From contig WWBZ02000022.1 in NCBI GenBank assembly GCA_011503125.2, forward strand, positions 806,001 through 870,000: 64,000 nucleotides of DNA, given 5' to 3'. This document shows positions 11,050-23,330 of this stretch, piece by piece. The notes beneath the pieces were generated by a model. It worked only from the letters and a program-made list of their open reading frames with translations. It searched no databases and was not told where the DNA came from. This DNA is from Botryosphaeria dothidea (Eukaryota > Ascomycota > Dothideomycetes > Botryosphaeriales > Botryosphaeriaceae). Positions within the stretch are counted from its first letter, which is position 1. Every line of letters starts with the position of its first letter. A program made the translations under genes and the position numbers.

Positions 11050-11901
11050 AGGCCATCGACCCTGCTTGATGCCTTCTCAAAGCTACAGACACCCATGCTG
11101 CCTATCTAGAAAAATGTCGCAGAAAGTCATTGTGTGACGGAACTCGTGGATACAATATTCGACCTTTGACCACGTGCGTTACACCCTTTCGCAGAGCGAA
11201 TGGCCGGCCGAATGGAAATTTTTCTGCTGGAAAAACACCTCATTACCGTTCATGAACGACGCGGCCCAGTCAAAGCTACAACCCTGCAAGCATGAGTCCT
11301 CAAGACTCGAGTCAGGAGTAATGTGGAGCCCGCCGCAGACCATGGTAGTGTCGGTGCCAAGCCCGGGAATTCAAAAGTCAATCACTCCACAAAACGTACG
11401 TACGGTACAAGGCGACGTGAGCGCTTGCAAGAGTGATATGGCTAATTCAACATATAGATTAGCTATCAATAAGAAAAATTAAACTGAATAGAATCTTCTA
11501 CTCATGCGAGCGAATTATCGGTCTGTCATTGGTCGATGATCAACCTCTGCTCTATCGAAAATCTGGCGTATCTCTTCTCGGAGTTTGAGAACCTCGGGAC
11601 CAGATACCAGGGTCAGGGAACTTGTTATCCACGGTAACACCTACAACACGTACCCACCACCCAAGAAATTTTCTCGAGGGTCTTTTCTTTGCGCTTGCGG
11701 AGGCCTGGCAGTCAAATGTATAACCGCACTTAAAAGCCACTCACACCTAGACCCAACTTTCTCTAATCACGCTCTACCAACACAGCTCACAACACATTCA
11801 GCATCTCATAACACCAAAAGCCGATTGCGACGGAGACTACAATCTCATATTCACTTGCCACGATACCAACCGGGCTCACTACAGTTACAATTACCACTGC
11901 C
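11050..11901. other. Intergenic region with TATA-like site
   Basis: 852 bases. A TATAA lies at 11719-11723, 179 bases before the ATG of the small hypothetical gene, inside sequence that turns C/A-rich toward that start. An open frame at 11174-11482 has no recognisable feature and I do not call it. Confidence 0.4.
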
Positions 11902-12225
11902 ATGCTCCCCGAAAAGAATAACGACACCATGACTTCGACCGAGCCGAAGGTCCCGAAGCAAATCAACCCAACCAGCACCACCTTTCCATGGGACCCAACC
12001 GACGAGGAGGTTGAAGCGGCCACGACAACCGACGATCCGATTGGCGCACTGCGACTGCAGCGTGCATCCTCCTTCGATTGGGAAATCCGCCAGTATGCGA
12101 GGAGAAAGGCAGCCAAGCGTGATCACAGAGTCACTGCTTCTCATGAATCCCGCTCCCAGCCGAATTTTCTGCGGAAAGTTACCATTAAGTTTGCTGAGAT
12201 TTTACCCACTCGCACCAAGGATTGA
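11902..12225 (+). CDS. Small hypothetical protein, 107 residues
   Basis: Unrecognised. A single exon encodes a soluble, Thr/Asp/Glu-rich N-terminal half (containing TTFPWDPTDEEVEAATTTDD) and a basic C-terminal half (RQYARRKAAKRDHRV). There is no signal peptide, membrane span or known motif. Support for being real: an ATG with a purine at -3, a plausible TATA-like promoter upstream, biased third positions in the middle of the frame, and no competing gene. It could equally be a non-conserved ORF in a transcribed region. Confidence 0.45.
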   Translation: MLPEKNNDTMTSTEPKVPKQINPTSTTFPWDPTDEEVEAATTTDDPIGALRLQRASSFDWEIRQYARRKAAKRDHRVTASHESRSQPNFLRKVTIKFAEILPTRTKD

Positions 12226-12996
12226 ACCAATACTCTTTATCCCGTTTCCTTTGGTTCCCCCTTTCCCCCTATCGTGCGTCACTTTGAGAGGGTTTGAAGG
12301 GGTTTACAAAGCTGGTCATTTTGTTCACTACTTTTCACTGAGAGTATAGCGTGAGCTGTGAATTTTCTTTACACCCCACAGCTCTCTATACATTGACAAC
12401 ACCTTATTCAGCGCAGCGCAAGGAGTCTTTTTTTTTTGTTTTTCTGGGTTGCTGGATAGAAATTGGTTATCGCTGCAATGTTCCGAGTGCCGTGACCTGC
12501 GGTCACATAAACGCGTAAGCGGCTATCTCATTTAGCACGATCTCCATACAATGAATTGAGTTAAAATCATAATGATTGATTTTGATGTGATGCATGAATT
12601 TTTATTTGGAAAGAAAGTATAAATTGGCCCGAAGCTTCTCAGAATCTGTTATGTGGTCCATCCGATTGCATTTATGTCGAGAACGATGTTGTATATCGCC
12701 TCATGATTTACCCCATCCTTGACGTACAAGGCCAACGTGCGACAGCACATATAAATTGCTCAAACAACATCTTGACAATCTACACCCTCGGATGTATGTG
12801 CAAATGCGGGGCAAAATAATTAGAAAGTAACGCGACACAAACGGAAATATTAACCACACTCGGCAGGTACGGGAACAAGAACCCAGGCACCTCCGCCCTC
12901 GCCGCGTCAGGGCTGACGTGAGATGCACTTAAGAATCTACGCCGCAACACAAGCTTCATCCCTACATTCCTTGCTCGCGCCCCGTCTCGACCCCCA
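12226..12996. other. A/T-rich intergenic region upstream of the carboxylesterase
   Basis: 771 bases, visibly more A/T-rich than its surroundings, with T-runs near 12428-12445. TATAAA motifs occur at 12618-12623 and 12750-12755, the second about 240 bases before the esterase ATG. No coding potential. Confidence 0.45.
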
Positions 12997-15017
<2,021 letters not shown>

Positions 15018-15524
15018 TACATTTGAGAGGTGACGGGTGTTTTGTCTTTCGATCCGAAGACATAGTAATTCGAAGACCTAATATCTAAGTCTGAAAGAAA
15101 AGTCGGTTTCAAGGTACATGAAGTGGAACACTAGCCCGCGACCCTTGAGAGCTAGCGCACATCGCGGCTCGGAAAGCTGGGGGAAATTTCCGGCAGTAGA
15201 AAGCAAAAATATCGATGTCGGTAGCATAACTCTCATAGCTCCTATCTCGCTATGATCTGTGAAGCTCCGGAATCGTGAAACCGTCTATGAGGGATGAGAC
15301 CGTAACGCCCTGAATTTTGGTGTTCACCATGAGGAAGAGGAGGATCCTCCTCGGCGATCATCCGCGATCCGACCGGACGCGTAGTCGTAACTCGGGAAAA
15401 GCACTGGCGCCTTCCAAGCCTCCAAGACGACCTGTAGATAAGAAGGCTCTTCGTCCGGGGAAGCATCTGTAGTAGTAGTCAAAGAGATCTATGAATAAAT
15501 TGGGAAAAGAAGAGGCCAAGTGTT
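15018..15524. other. Convergent intergenic region carboxylesterase / SEH1
   Basis: 507 bases of 3' flanks. A 74-codon minus-strand ORF at 15242-15466 shows no recognisable feature. Confidence 0.5.
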
Positions 15525-17319
15525 TTACTGGCCTTTACCCGGGTCTATCTCCGCGTACTCAAGCCAACGGTTGTTGCTTGCCTTCTTCCAGGTGCGGATG
15601 GCACCGTCGTCACCGGTGGAAACGAGCAGGTCACCTGCGTCATCGTTATTAGAACGCAACAAGTCTTCCTCATGTAGAATCTGTCTCATACCCATCTGGG
15701 AGAAGGCCACGCGCCAGACGGCACCGTGACCGGAAGTAAGATCGGCGACCATTTTGACGGCGTGCTTGACGCGACCGGGGTCTTGGTCGCTCTCGTGGCT
15801 GTCGCCGACGCGCGATGCACCTGCAAGGCCTGCGCCAATTCCCGATGGCGCGTTGCGGCGACTGCGTGGAGATGGTTGGGGCTCAGGGGCGGCAGGGGCA
15901 GCGAGTGTGGATTGCTGAGAGTGCTCGGGCGTTGAAAGCTCATAGACTCTGATCAGACCGTCCTTGCTTGCGGTCGCTATGATATCCGTTCCGCGCATGG
16001 AACCATTGGCCCATGCCAGGTCACGGAGAATGTTACGCGAGCCGGTGAGCTCGGCTGCAACGTAAAATCGGCGGTTCTTGTCGCTGCGATACACCCTGAC
16101 CACATCCATGGCAACAACGGCGAGCGACAATGCGCGTCGGTCCAGCCCCGCATTGACCGCGGACCAGCATGGGAGCTGCTCCTTGTGAAAACATACGCGG
16201 AAGCTTGTCTCTTCAGAGCGCGGGGGCGGAGGCTGTAAGACCTGGGTTTGTGCGAGGATCTGCCATTCAGAGAGATTGCCGTGGTCAATGGGCTCGTTGA
16301 CGGTGAGCATGCCGTCGCGCGTAATGAGCGCAACCCAGGTCTCCTGCATGATTTGCTTGAAGTCGAGCGACATGAATGGGGTCCGCGTCTCGGAGACTTG
16401 GGTGTAGATGAGCTTAAAGCGACGTCCGGAATTGGCGATCTCGGTCACATCCTCCTGCCAGATCTTGAAACGACCGTCCTCGCCGATGCTGCCGATGACT
16501 TCGCCCATGAATGGGCCGTTCCATTTGACCTGCAAGCCATCAGTGCATCGCCAATGAATTGTGCCGGGTTGGTTTGAGATTGAGTGAGCTGCATGGCAAG
16601 CGGGGATGGTGCAATTGCGAAGGGAAACAGCTGCATGCAATAGCGTAGGGAAGACAGAAACAGCCAATGCTGCAGCCCTGAGGCAGGCGAGCACTCACAT
16701 CAACCACCTCCGCATCGTGGGCCCTCCAACTGTCAACCAAGGACCAGGCTTCGTCCTTGCGGTCCCAGACCTTGAGACGGTGGTCCGAGCTGGCGGTGAC
16801 CATGCGGGTGCCAAAGAAGTTGAAGTCGACGGCCAACACCAGATCCTGGTGGCCGTGATCGAAGGTCTGGAGGCCCTGGGTGGCGGCCATGTTGCGCCAG
16901 GCGTGACGGGCTTTGGCCTCGGACTCGCGCAGTTCCTGGTAGGCCTCGAGGTGGGCGTCGCTCACTGGCCTTGATCCATGCTCGAAGGTCAGTAGCGAGG
17001 TGCTCTTGCGCAGGGCGTCGGCGTGGAACGACTTGTCGGAGGAATGCTCACTGCAGGTGTCGACGAGGATGCTCAGGCGCGGGCTGTGCTGGTGGTGCGC
17101 AAAGCTTTGGGCGCGGCGGTGCGTGGCTGCGGGGCCGTCCCTGTCCCTGTCGCGGTCTTTAGGCGAGAGCGAGGCGTCGGAGGCAGCCTGCGAGGGCAGG
17201 CGGCTCGGGGTCAGCGTCTTGAGGAATTGCGGACGGGCGAGCTTGGTGGTGACCAGGTCGAGCTGCGTCTGGATGCTGTCGCGGCGGGGGGCGCGTGCGG
17301 GCGCGTTGACGTTGTCCAT
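15525..17319 (-). CDS. SEH1: Nucleoporin Seh1-like WD40 protein with N-terminal extension
   Basis: Two exons, 17319-16699 and 16529-15525, give 541 residues; the intron is GTGAGT...TTGCAG. From about residue 185 the sequence is Seh1: GLQTFDHGHQDLVLAVDFN, TASSDHRLKVWD, SWRAHDAEVVD, then across the junction VKWNGPFMGEVIGS, EDGRFKIWQED, and blades down to GDDGAIRTWKK. Seh1 belongs to the Nup84/Nup107 nuclear-pore subcomplex and to the SEA/GATOR2 complex. The first 180 residues are Ser/Arg/Asp-rich and predicted disordered, an extension beyond the usual start. An in-frame ATG at 17463 could lengthen it further, and transcription might instead begin nearer the WD core. Confidence 0.88.
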
Positions 17320-17566
17320 GGCGCGTCGGGGCGGGCGCTTTTTGCGGTTAGGCCGGCGGAGGGCAGGGCTGCGGCGGCGGCGTCCTGCACTGTGCGTGCT
17401 GCTGCTGACGGACGGGCGCCCGAGAGCGAGGAACGAGAGGATACGCGGCCCGATATATAACATCTGGCTTCACCACCGGCCCTGCCGCCTGCAGCTCCAC
17501 CAGAACCGCATGACGCTCGTTTGATACTAATTTTCCATTTTCTTCCCTTCCGTCCTCCTGCACGCC

Positions 17567-19190
17567 ATGGCCGGCAAGCTTTCGCGCGGAGAGAGCTTTG
17601 CCCTGCTGGCCCTGCTCGCCGCCTGCATCGGCATCCTGGCCAACACCTTCCAGGGCGACGGCGAGCCGCTCATCGCCTCGCTGGCCTTTAGCGGCATCGC
17701 CTTCGCCAGCTGCTACGCCCTCATCCGCTGGCTTGGCGACGCCTTCATGCGCGCCGGATTCAAGGGACGCGACCTGTCCAAGCTCAAGAATGTCGAGATG
17801 TGCGCCCACCCACGTGATTCCCCGTCCCATCCCATACTACGTTTCATGCCGGAATGGAGCTGATGCGGATCTAGCCCCGAAACCATGGGTGCTGTGTGCG
17901 CCGTTGTCTATCTCTTTGCTCTGCTTGTCTTCATTCCGTTTCCCTTCTACAAGGACATCGTGGCCGCGACCTCTGGCGGCGGGAACAAGGATATCACCGT
18001 CATGGTCCAGGAGATTGAGACCGGCCGCTTTCTCCATCGCTTCCCTCACAACAAGGTCGGCATCTTGCCTTACGCCCAGTTCTCTGTACTCCTGCTGATC
18101 GTCCTCAGCTTGCCTCGTATCTTTCTGCCATTCTCTCCCTTCAAACCGTCGTTCTCCTGGGCATCGGCGACGATCTATTCGACATCCGCTGGCGGCACAA
18201 AATTCTTATTCCCGCCTTTGCGTCCATTCCCATGCTCACCGTCTACTTCGTAGACTTCGGCGTCACCAAGATCGTCGTACCAACTCCACTGCGACCCTAC
18301 CTCGGAGTCCTCCTTGATATAGGTAAGGCGCTATCCTACCCGTGCTACCCCACCATCCCCTCTCCTCGCAAGTGCCCCGTCCGCTTGAACGCACCGCCTG
18401 ACCTCTACGCCCAGGATGGCTCTACTACGCCTACATGGCTGCAATCTCTATTTTCTGCCCTAACAGCATCAACATTCTCGCCGGCATCAACGGCATCGAA
18501 GTCGCCCAATCCATCATCATCGCCCTCCTCCTCGCCTTCAACGACCTCCTCTACCTCATCCCGCCCCCTCCCCCCGGCTACCCCGTCCCGCACCCGGCCA
18601 CTGACTCGCACCTCTTCTCCCTCTACCTGCTCCTGCCCTTCCTCGGCGTCTCGCTCGCGCTGCTCTGCCACAACTGGTACCCGGCGCGCGTCTTCGTCGG
18701 CGACACGTACTGCTACTTCGCGGGCATGGTCTTTGCCGTCGTCGGCATCCTCGGCCACTTCTCCAAAACGCTGCTGCTGCTGCTCGTCCCGCAGATCGCA
18801 AACTTCCTCTACTCGGCCCCGCAGCTCTTCCACGTCGTGCCCTGCCCCCGCCACCGCCTCCCGCGCTTCAACCGCTCCACCGGCCTCTTGGAGCCCAGCG
18901 TCGTCGTCTTCACCGAGCAGAAGAAGCCGCTGAAGCCGCTCGTCGCCGAAGCCCTCAAGGCGCTGCACCAGCTCAAGCTCGTCCGCATCAAGACGGACGA
19001 CGAGGGCAACGTGCTCGAGAGTACAAACTTGACCATCCTGAACCTCTGGTTGGTCTGGTTCGGGCCGATGCGTGAGGACAAGCTCGCGATGGGGCTATGT
19101 GCACTGCAGGTTGCTTGCGGTCTGCTAGGGCTGTGGATCAGGCACCGGCTTGCGTTGTTGGTCTTCACGCAGGACAACTGGTTCGTGTAA
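17567..19190 (+). CDS. ALG7: UDP-GlcNAc:dolichyl-phosphate GlcNAc-1-P transferase
   Basis: Four exons, 17567-17799, 17875-18055, 18109-18322 and 18415-19190, give 467 residues. The junctions rebuild conserved blocks: KNVE+IPETMGAVCAVVYL, FPHNK+LASYLSAILSL, VLLDIG+WLYYAYMAAI. Catalytic acidic and Asn motifs of the MraY/ALG7 superfamily are present: GIGDDLFDIRWRHK, FCPNSINILAGINGIE, AFNDLLYL and FVGDTYCYFAGM. About ten hydrophobic segments suit a multi-span ER membrane protein. The enzyme makes GlcNAc-PP-dolichol, the first lipid-linked step of N-glycosylation, and is the tunicamycin target. Its start is 247 bases from the divergent SEH1 start. Confidence 0.95.
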
Positions 19191-19539
19191 GATATGTGTA
19201 CAGAAAAAAGATAGTAGATAAGGCTTTCGTAGTATAGACAGTTCTTCGTAATTATAGAGCTACTTCCGCACCGCATCCGAAACCTGAACGAAATGTGATC
19301 AACGCGCCATGTCCGCGACTCCTAATCTACTCATCATGAGGGTATAGCGACGCCAGAAATGCAAGACTGATAAGGTAGCCACCATTTTCCTTCCGTCAGA
19401 AACCATGCAGCAAATACAGCCGTGCAAGAAGCAAAAAAAAAAAACATTACCGCGAGTATAGTAGAAATACGGAAAGCTGCATCAACTTTCCGGGCTCTGC
19501 TACCCCCGTCGTCTGAAAAAGCAATACTTCGGTCCATCC
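19191..19539. other. Convergent intergenic region ALG7 / ECM11-like gene
   Basis: 349 bases of 3' flanks. A 12-base A-run is at about 19433-19444. No gene seen. Confidence 0.55.
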
Positions 19540-21018
19540 TCAACGGGGCGTACCAGCTCTGCTCATCCTCGCCCTTCTGGAAGGCGTTTCCGGGAGCAAC
19601 CTCTGCCCCTTGCCCTTCATCTCAACAATGTGGTCCTCGACACACTGTCTCTTCCTGCTGATTTCATCGTCACGCGCTCTGATTGCGTCTTCAAACTCGC
19701 GTGCCGAGCTCCTCTTCTTTCTCCGAGCGTCCTTGAAACGCTTCAGCAGATCGCCGAACTGGCCCAAGAACCAATCGCCGGCTTCTTCCCATTCTTCAAG
19801 GTTGAGCGTGGAGAAGAACTTGATCTGGTCGTTCGGATGAAGTTCCTTGAAGGCGGTCTGCAGGCGGTCTTCGAGAGGGGAGTTCTTAAGATGAGCAAGA
19901 GGTTGGTTGGCGGGGTCGTTGCGGGGCCCGAAGTCGAAAGACTCGTCATGCAATTCGCCGTACTTCATCCTAAAGAGTGTTTCTTCATCGTAATCTAGAG
20001 GCACCACGGGGCTAGACTCTGACGGCGTCAATGGATATTGCTCTGTTTCGGCGCCAAAGAAGTTTCGTTCGTTTATTGTCTCGGCATTGGAAGGCGTGGG
20101 TGAGTGCCTCGAGATTTGTCTGGCTGATTGTTGTTGATCGATGGAAGGTCGATTCATGTGACTCTGCTGCTGCTGAGCATGTTGCACTGAAGTGGTACTT
20201 AAAGGTCTAGCAGGTCTGGCTCTAACCGTTCCATTCCGTAGTGGCAGGTTGGTATCCGATCTCATCTTTTCGACGGGTCGTGCTTCTTGACGCAATCGTG
20301 GGTAGGGGTCGTGTGATCTATAGGGTGCAGTAGGCGGAGATGGTTCCTGAGGTGTCGGCCATGGGCTTCGTGTTCCGACCTCGGGAGGTTCAGGATGGAA
20401 GGCACCTTGTCCATGGTCGTCAAAGATGTTTTCAGGCTCGTCCTCGTCATCGGGATTGGTCGTTGTGGGATACGAGTGACTCGCTGCGAAAGCGTCACCT
20501 GTTTGCCGAGCTGAAGCCCTTAGAACATCCATGTCGCCATCTGTAACATTGCTTGGCTTTTGTGCGTTACGCCGTGGTGTTCCCTCATCTTCCGATTCCT
20601 CATCTTCTGCGAATTGAGAATCATCGCCATTGAAGTCACCTTCATCTTCGTCGCCCTGGTACTGGTGTTGATCATATACGCTCTCCTGCTGGAAATTCGA
20701 TAAGTTTGTGAGTGTCGTAGCATCGGCATTTTCTGGATCAGTGTCGAAATCATCGTAGCGGTGTACTGGTGTCGATGTCTGTCCTGCGTGCTGAACCCTA
20801 ACTGCCGATGACTGGAATGGCCCCATTGATTCTTGCCGCGGCGGCTGCTCGTCAGAATCATATTGACTTTCATTGGCGCCAGTAATTGGGACATCTGCCC
20901 TAGCGGCAGTCCCACGTCGACGACGTTCCTCCAAGGAAAGGTTTTCTGGTTGTCGTGAGGGGCTCGGCACGGGACTCCCTGTGCGGAAGCCGCCTCTGTT
21001 GTTGATGAACCTATGCAT
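19540..21018 (-). CDS. Ecm11-domain protein (synaptonemal-complex factor family)
   Basis: One long exon of 492 residues. The first 330 residues are low-complexity and acidic, Ser/Pro/Gln-rich. The C-terminal 150 residues match the Ecm11 C-terminal domain: LFRMKYGELHDESFDFGP, SFEDRL-like SPLEDRLQTAF, FFSTLNLEEWEEAGDWF, and a basic coiled-coil-like RFKDARRKKRSSAREFEDAI. In yeast Ecm11 with Gmc2 promotes central-element assembly in meiosis; the role in filamentous fungi is inferred. The start at MHRFINNRGGF is chosen because the same frame has a stop about 15 codons upstream. Another upstream ATG (21176) is in a different frame and would need an intron I cannot place. Confidence 0.8.
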   Translation of the reverse strand: MHRFINNRGGFRTGSPVPSPSRQPENLSLEERRRRGTAARADVPITGANESQYDSDEQPPRQESMGPFQSSAVRVQHAGQTSTPVHRYDDFDTDPENADATTLTNLSNFQQESVYDQHQYQGDEDEGDFNGDDSQFAEDEESEDEGTPRRNAQKPSNVTDGDMDVLRASARQTGDAFAASHSYPTTTNPDDEDEPENIFDDHGQGAFHPEPPEVGTRSPWPTPQEPSPPTAPYRSHDPYPRLRQEARPVEKMRSDTNLPLRNGTVRARPARPLSTTSVQHAQQQQSHMNRPSIDQQQSARQISRHSPTPSNAETINERNFFGAETEQYPLTPSESSPVVPLDYDEETLFRMKYGELHDESFDFGPRNDPANQPLAHLKNSPLEDRLQTAFKELHPNDQIKFFSTLNLEEWEEAGDWFLGQFGDLLKRFKDARRKKRSSAREFEDAIRARDDEISRKRQCVEDHIVEMKGKGQRLLPETPSRRARMSRAGTPR

Positions 21019-21221
21019 ACCTTCAGGTACACGGGATTTGAGCGATGTGGGTTCAGAGACTCAGGTGTCCGAGCGGGCAAAGAAGACGCGTCGGGTTGTC
21101 GCGTCGGCTCGCGAGGCAGGAACGACGGTCTTTGCTTTAATGGGCTTAGCGTGGTCTGGCTTATCGCCCACGTCATTGCGTCTTATCGGTCACCATCCTG
21201 TCGTCCGTGAATTCACCCCTC
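21019..21221. promoter_or_regulatory. Short divergent promoter ECM11-like / F-box gene
   Basis: Only 203 bases separate the two start codons. A minus-strand ATG at 21174-21176 opens an out-of-frame reading frame overlapping the ECM11-like start and might act as an upstream ORF. Confidence 0.4.
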
Positions 21222-22378
21222 ATGTCAAAGATGGTGCCTGCAACGGAGAGCAGTGGCTTTTTGTCGCTGCCAAATGAGGTGCGTCGTAACCTGTCCGGCT
21301 CGAATGAAACGGTAATTGTTAACGAGCGGTCTTTGAGCAGCTACTTATTCACATACTCAATTCCTTGCCAACGCCTGACTTGCTTCTCTTGACGACAGTG
21401 TCGCACCGATTATACGCCTTAGTCCTTCGCATAGTCCATAATCGTCTCATTGCCGCCGCGAATCTTCACGAGCAGGAACATACTCTGCTCCTCGAGTGCT
21501 ATCACCCAACCGCCAAGCTCACGGAGCCGCCACTATATTGCAGATACCTTGGTACCGAAGGGCTGGACGTTCCAGACCCTGATTTTGGCGAGACGGACCT
21601 CGTAGGCCGTCTTGGTTACCTGCGAAACCGATACTCACGGTTTCGACCGTTTCGGGACGGACCAGAATCGAGATCCACCAGAACACGGCCAGGCGATATT
21701 CCTGGGTCACGAACACATCCATCGACATCTGGGCCCCGGTACACAGGTGGAGGCTACAGCGATGAAGAACTAGTGCGGCAGGTGGTTTCACTCGAAAGTG
21801 AAGAGCGCTTTACGCAGCTTTGCGCTGTGATCAACCTGATCAAGGCCGGCCCGCGCAACGGACTTTTCCGGAGTTTTGTTGAAGTTGAAGACAGCGTGCT
21901 TAGGGTATTCCGCGACTGGTTGCGGGAGATGGCCTTGCCCGCACAGAGCGCAGAGCTCAAACTGCAGCCTCCAACAGGCAGTGCATCGGGCAAGGGCAAA
22001 GAGGCAGAAGTTGACGAAGAAACTGCTGACGGAAAGCGACTCCTATGGGTCAGCCCAGCGAGGAATGTCGGGTTAAAGTTCCGAGTGAGGGAGCGTAAGT
22101 TCAGGAGAGACAACCCCATTCTCATCCTAGCGGACGAGGAGACGGCTGTCAGCTATGATATCGAGTACGAAGGTAAGGGTCACCACCGATGTCCGAAATC
22201 GCACGACCAAACGACAGCTCTCGCCTAGCGCGGTGGCTCCTCGGAACAATTGCTAACGCAAAATATCGCAGAACTGCTTGTCCGAACTTCGCACCTGCTG
22301 CTTACGTTTGAAAACTCGCTGTTGGATCAGGACAACCAGCCTGGGCGGCGGGCGGTCGTCTTTGGCTCTTTTGGCTGA
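21222..22378 (+). CDS. F-box domain protein
   Basis: Three exons, 21222-21278, 21341-22172 and 22272-22378, give 331 residues. Joining exons 1 and 2 produces an F-box at about residues 12-50: FLSLPNE+LLIHILNSLPTPDLLLLTTVSHRLYALV. The middle is variable with an Arg/Ser-rich stretch (residues about 100-140). The last exon restores DIEYEELLVRTSHLLLTFENSLL and ends in VVFGSFG. F-box proteins link substrates to SCF ubiquitin ligases through Skp1; the substrate-binding part is not a recognised WD or LRR domain. Two in-frame ATGs (21222 and 21231) are possible starts. Confidence 0.82.
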
Positions 22379-23330
22379 CTGTAAGGGCATCGGGGCCAGA
22401 TCCGAATCTCGCAGAGCCAGCGCCACATCCGCCACGGCGGGGATCAGCGCTTTCGCAATGCTTGTGTCGCGTCGGAGATATGGCCCAGCTTGTTCCGACC
22501 AAATGATCTCACACTGCCCCTCCTTCCCAAAACGATACGAATCACATTGGTGCCTGTGAAGAAGATTAGACACTCCTCTTTTCACGACTACATGCATGCA
22601 TGCATTTCTGTAGAATGCGAGATTTTAAAAAAGCCTGAACACGAGAGGCCCAAAAGTATGTGACGTGGATTTACCATGAGCACCGTGGCCACTTCCAAAC
22701 GACAGGTGGATAATGCAACCAACAACTCCGTAGCGGTACCGGCTTCGATGGCAGCTTAAAGGCCAGATGTTAAGAAGCGGAAGCACACGGAATGTCAGAC
22801 CGCTACCGAGTCCTCATGTATCAATTGACTAGCAGGGTTTCGGCGATGCATCTTGGTCGCAGGGCTCCCGGGTGGATATAGAAATGCAGTATGTGCCATT
22901 GGCCAGGGCTCTGCAGATGGCTGGCCTGCGCGACTCGAGTTAGCTCAACGAGGCGGGCTACGAGAAGCTAAGGGGAAGCGCTGCATAACCCCTCACACGA
23001 TGGGGCATGTGCCGCGCCTCGCTGAGAAATGGAGCCGGATCCCGGGTGATGATTGCTGGCGTGGTCGGGCAGTGTTGAGAGTGGTGAGGCAGGGGAGGCG
23101 CAGCCCCGCGCAGGCCCCGTCGTCATCTTGGGCCAATGACAGGTGGCGAGATTGCCGCTTATCCCAAAAACTTCCCCGCACTCCGATACCGGCCAGCGAG
23201 CTCCGTAGGCCTGCCAATATTTCTATCCGCCGCCAACCCAGACATTCCCGTCTCAGCACTTCCGATCTTCTCAGTTCCTCTTCTTCCCTCTCTTCTCTTT
23301 CCCTAGATACCCATTCCGCCGTTTTCCACC
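22379..23330. promoter_or_regulatory. LEU1 promoter and F-box gene 3' flank
   Basis: 952 bases without a gene. A CCAAT box is at 23133-23137, about 195 bases before the LEU1 ATG, followed by a pyrimidine-rich tract (about 23267-23306) typical of strong fungal promoters. CCGG-ATC-CCGG at 23035-23045 resembles a Leu3 site with one extra spacer base. An alternating (ATGC)n run lies at 22591-22605. Confidence 0.45.
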
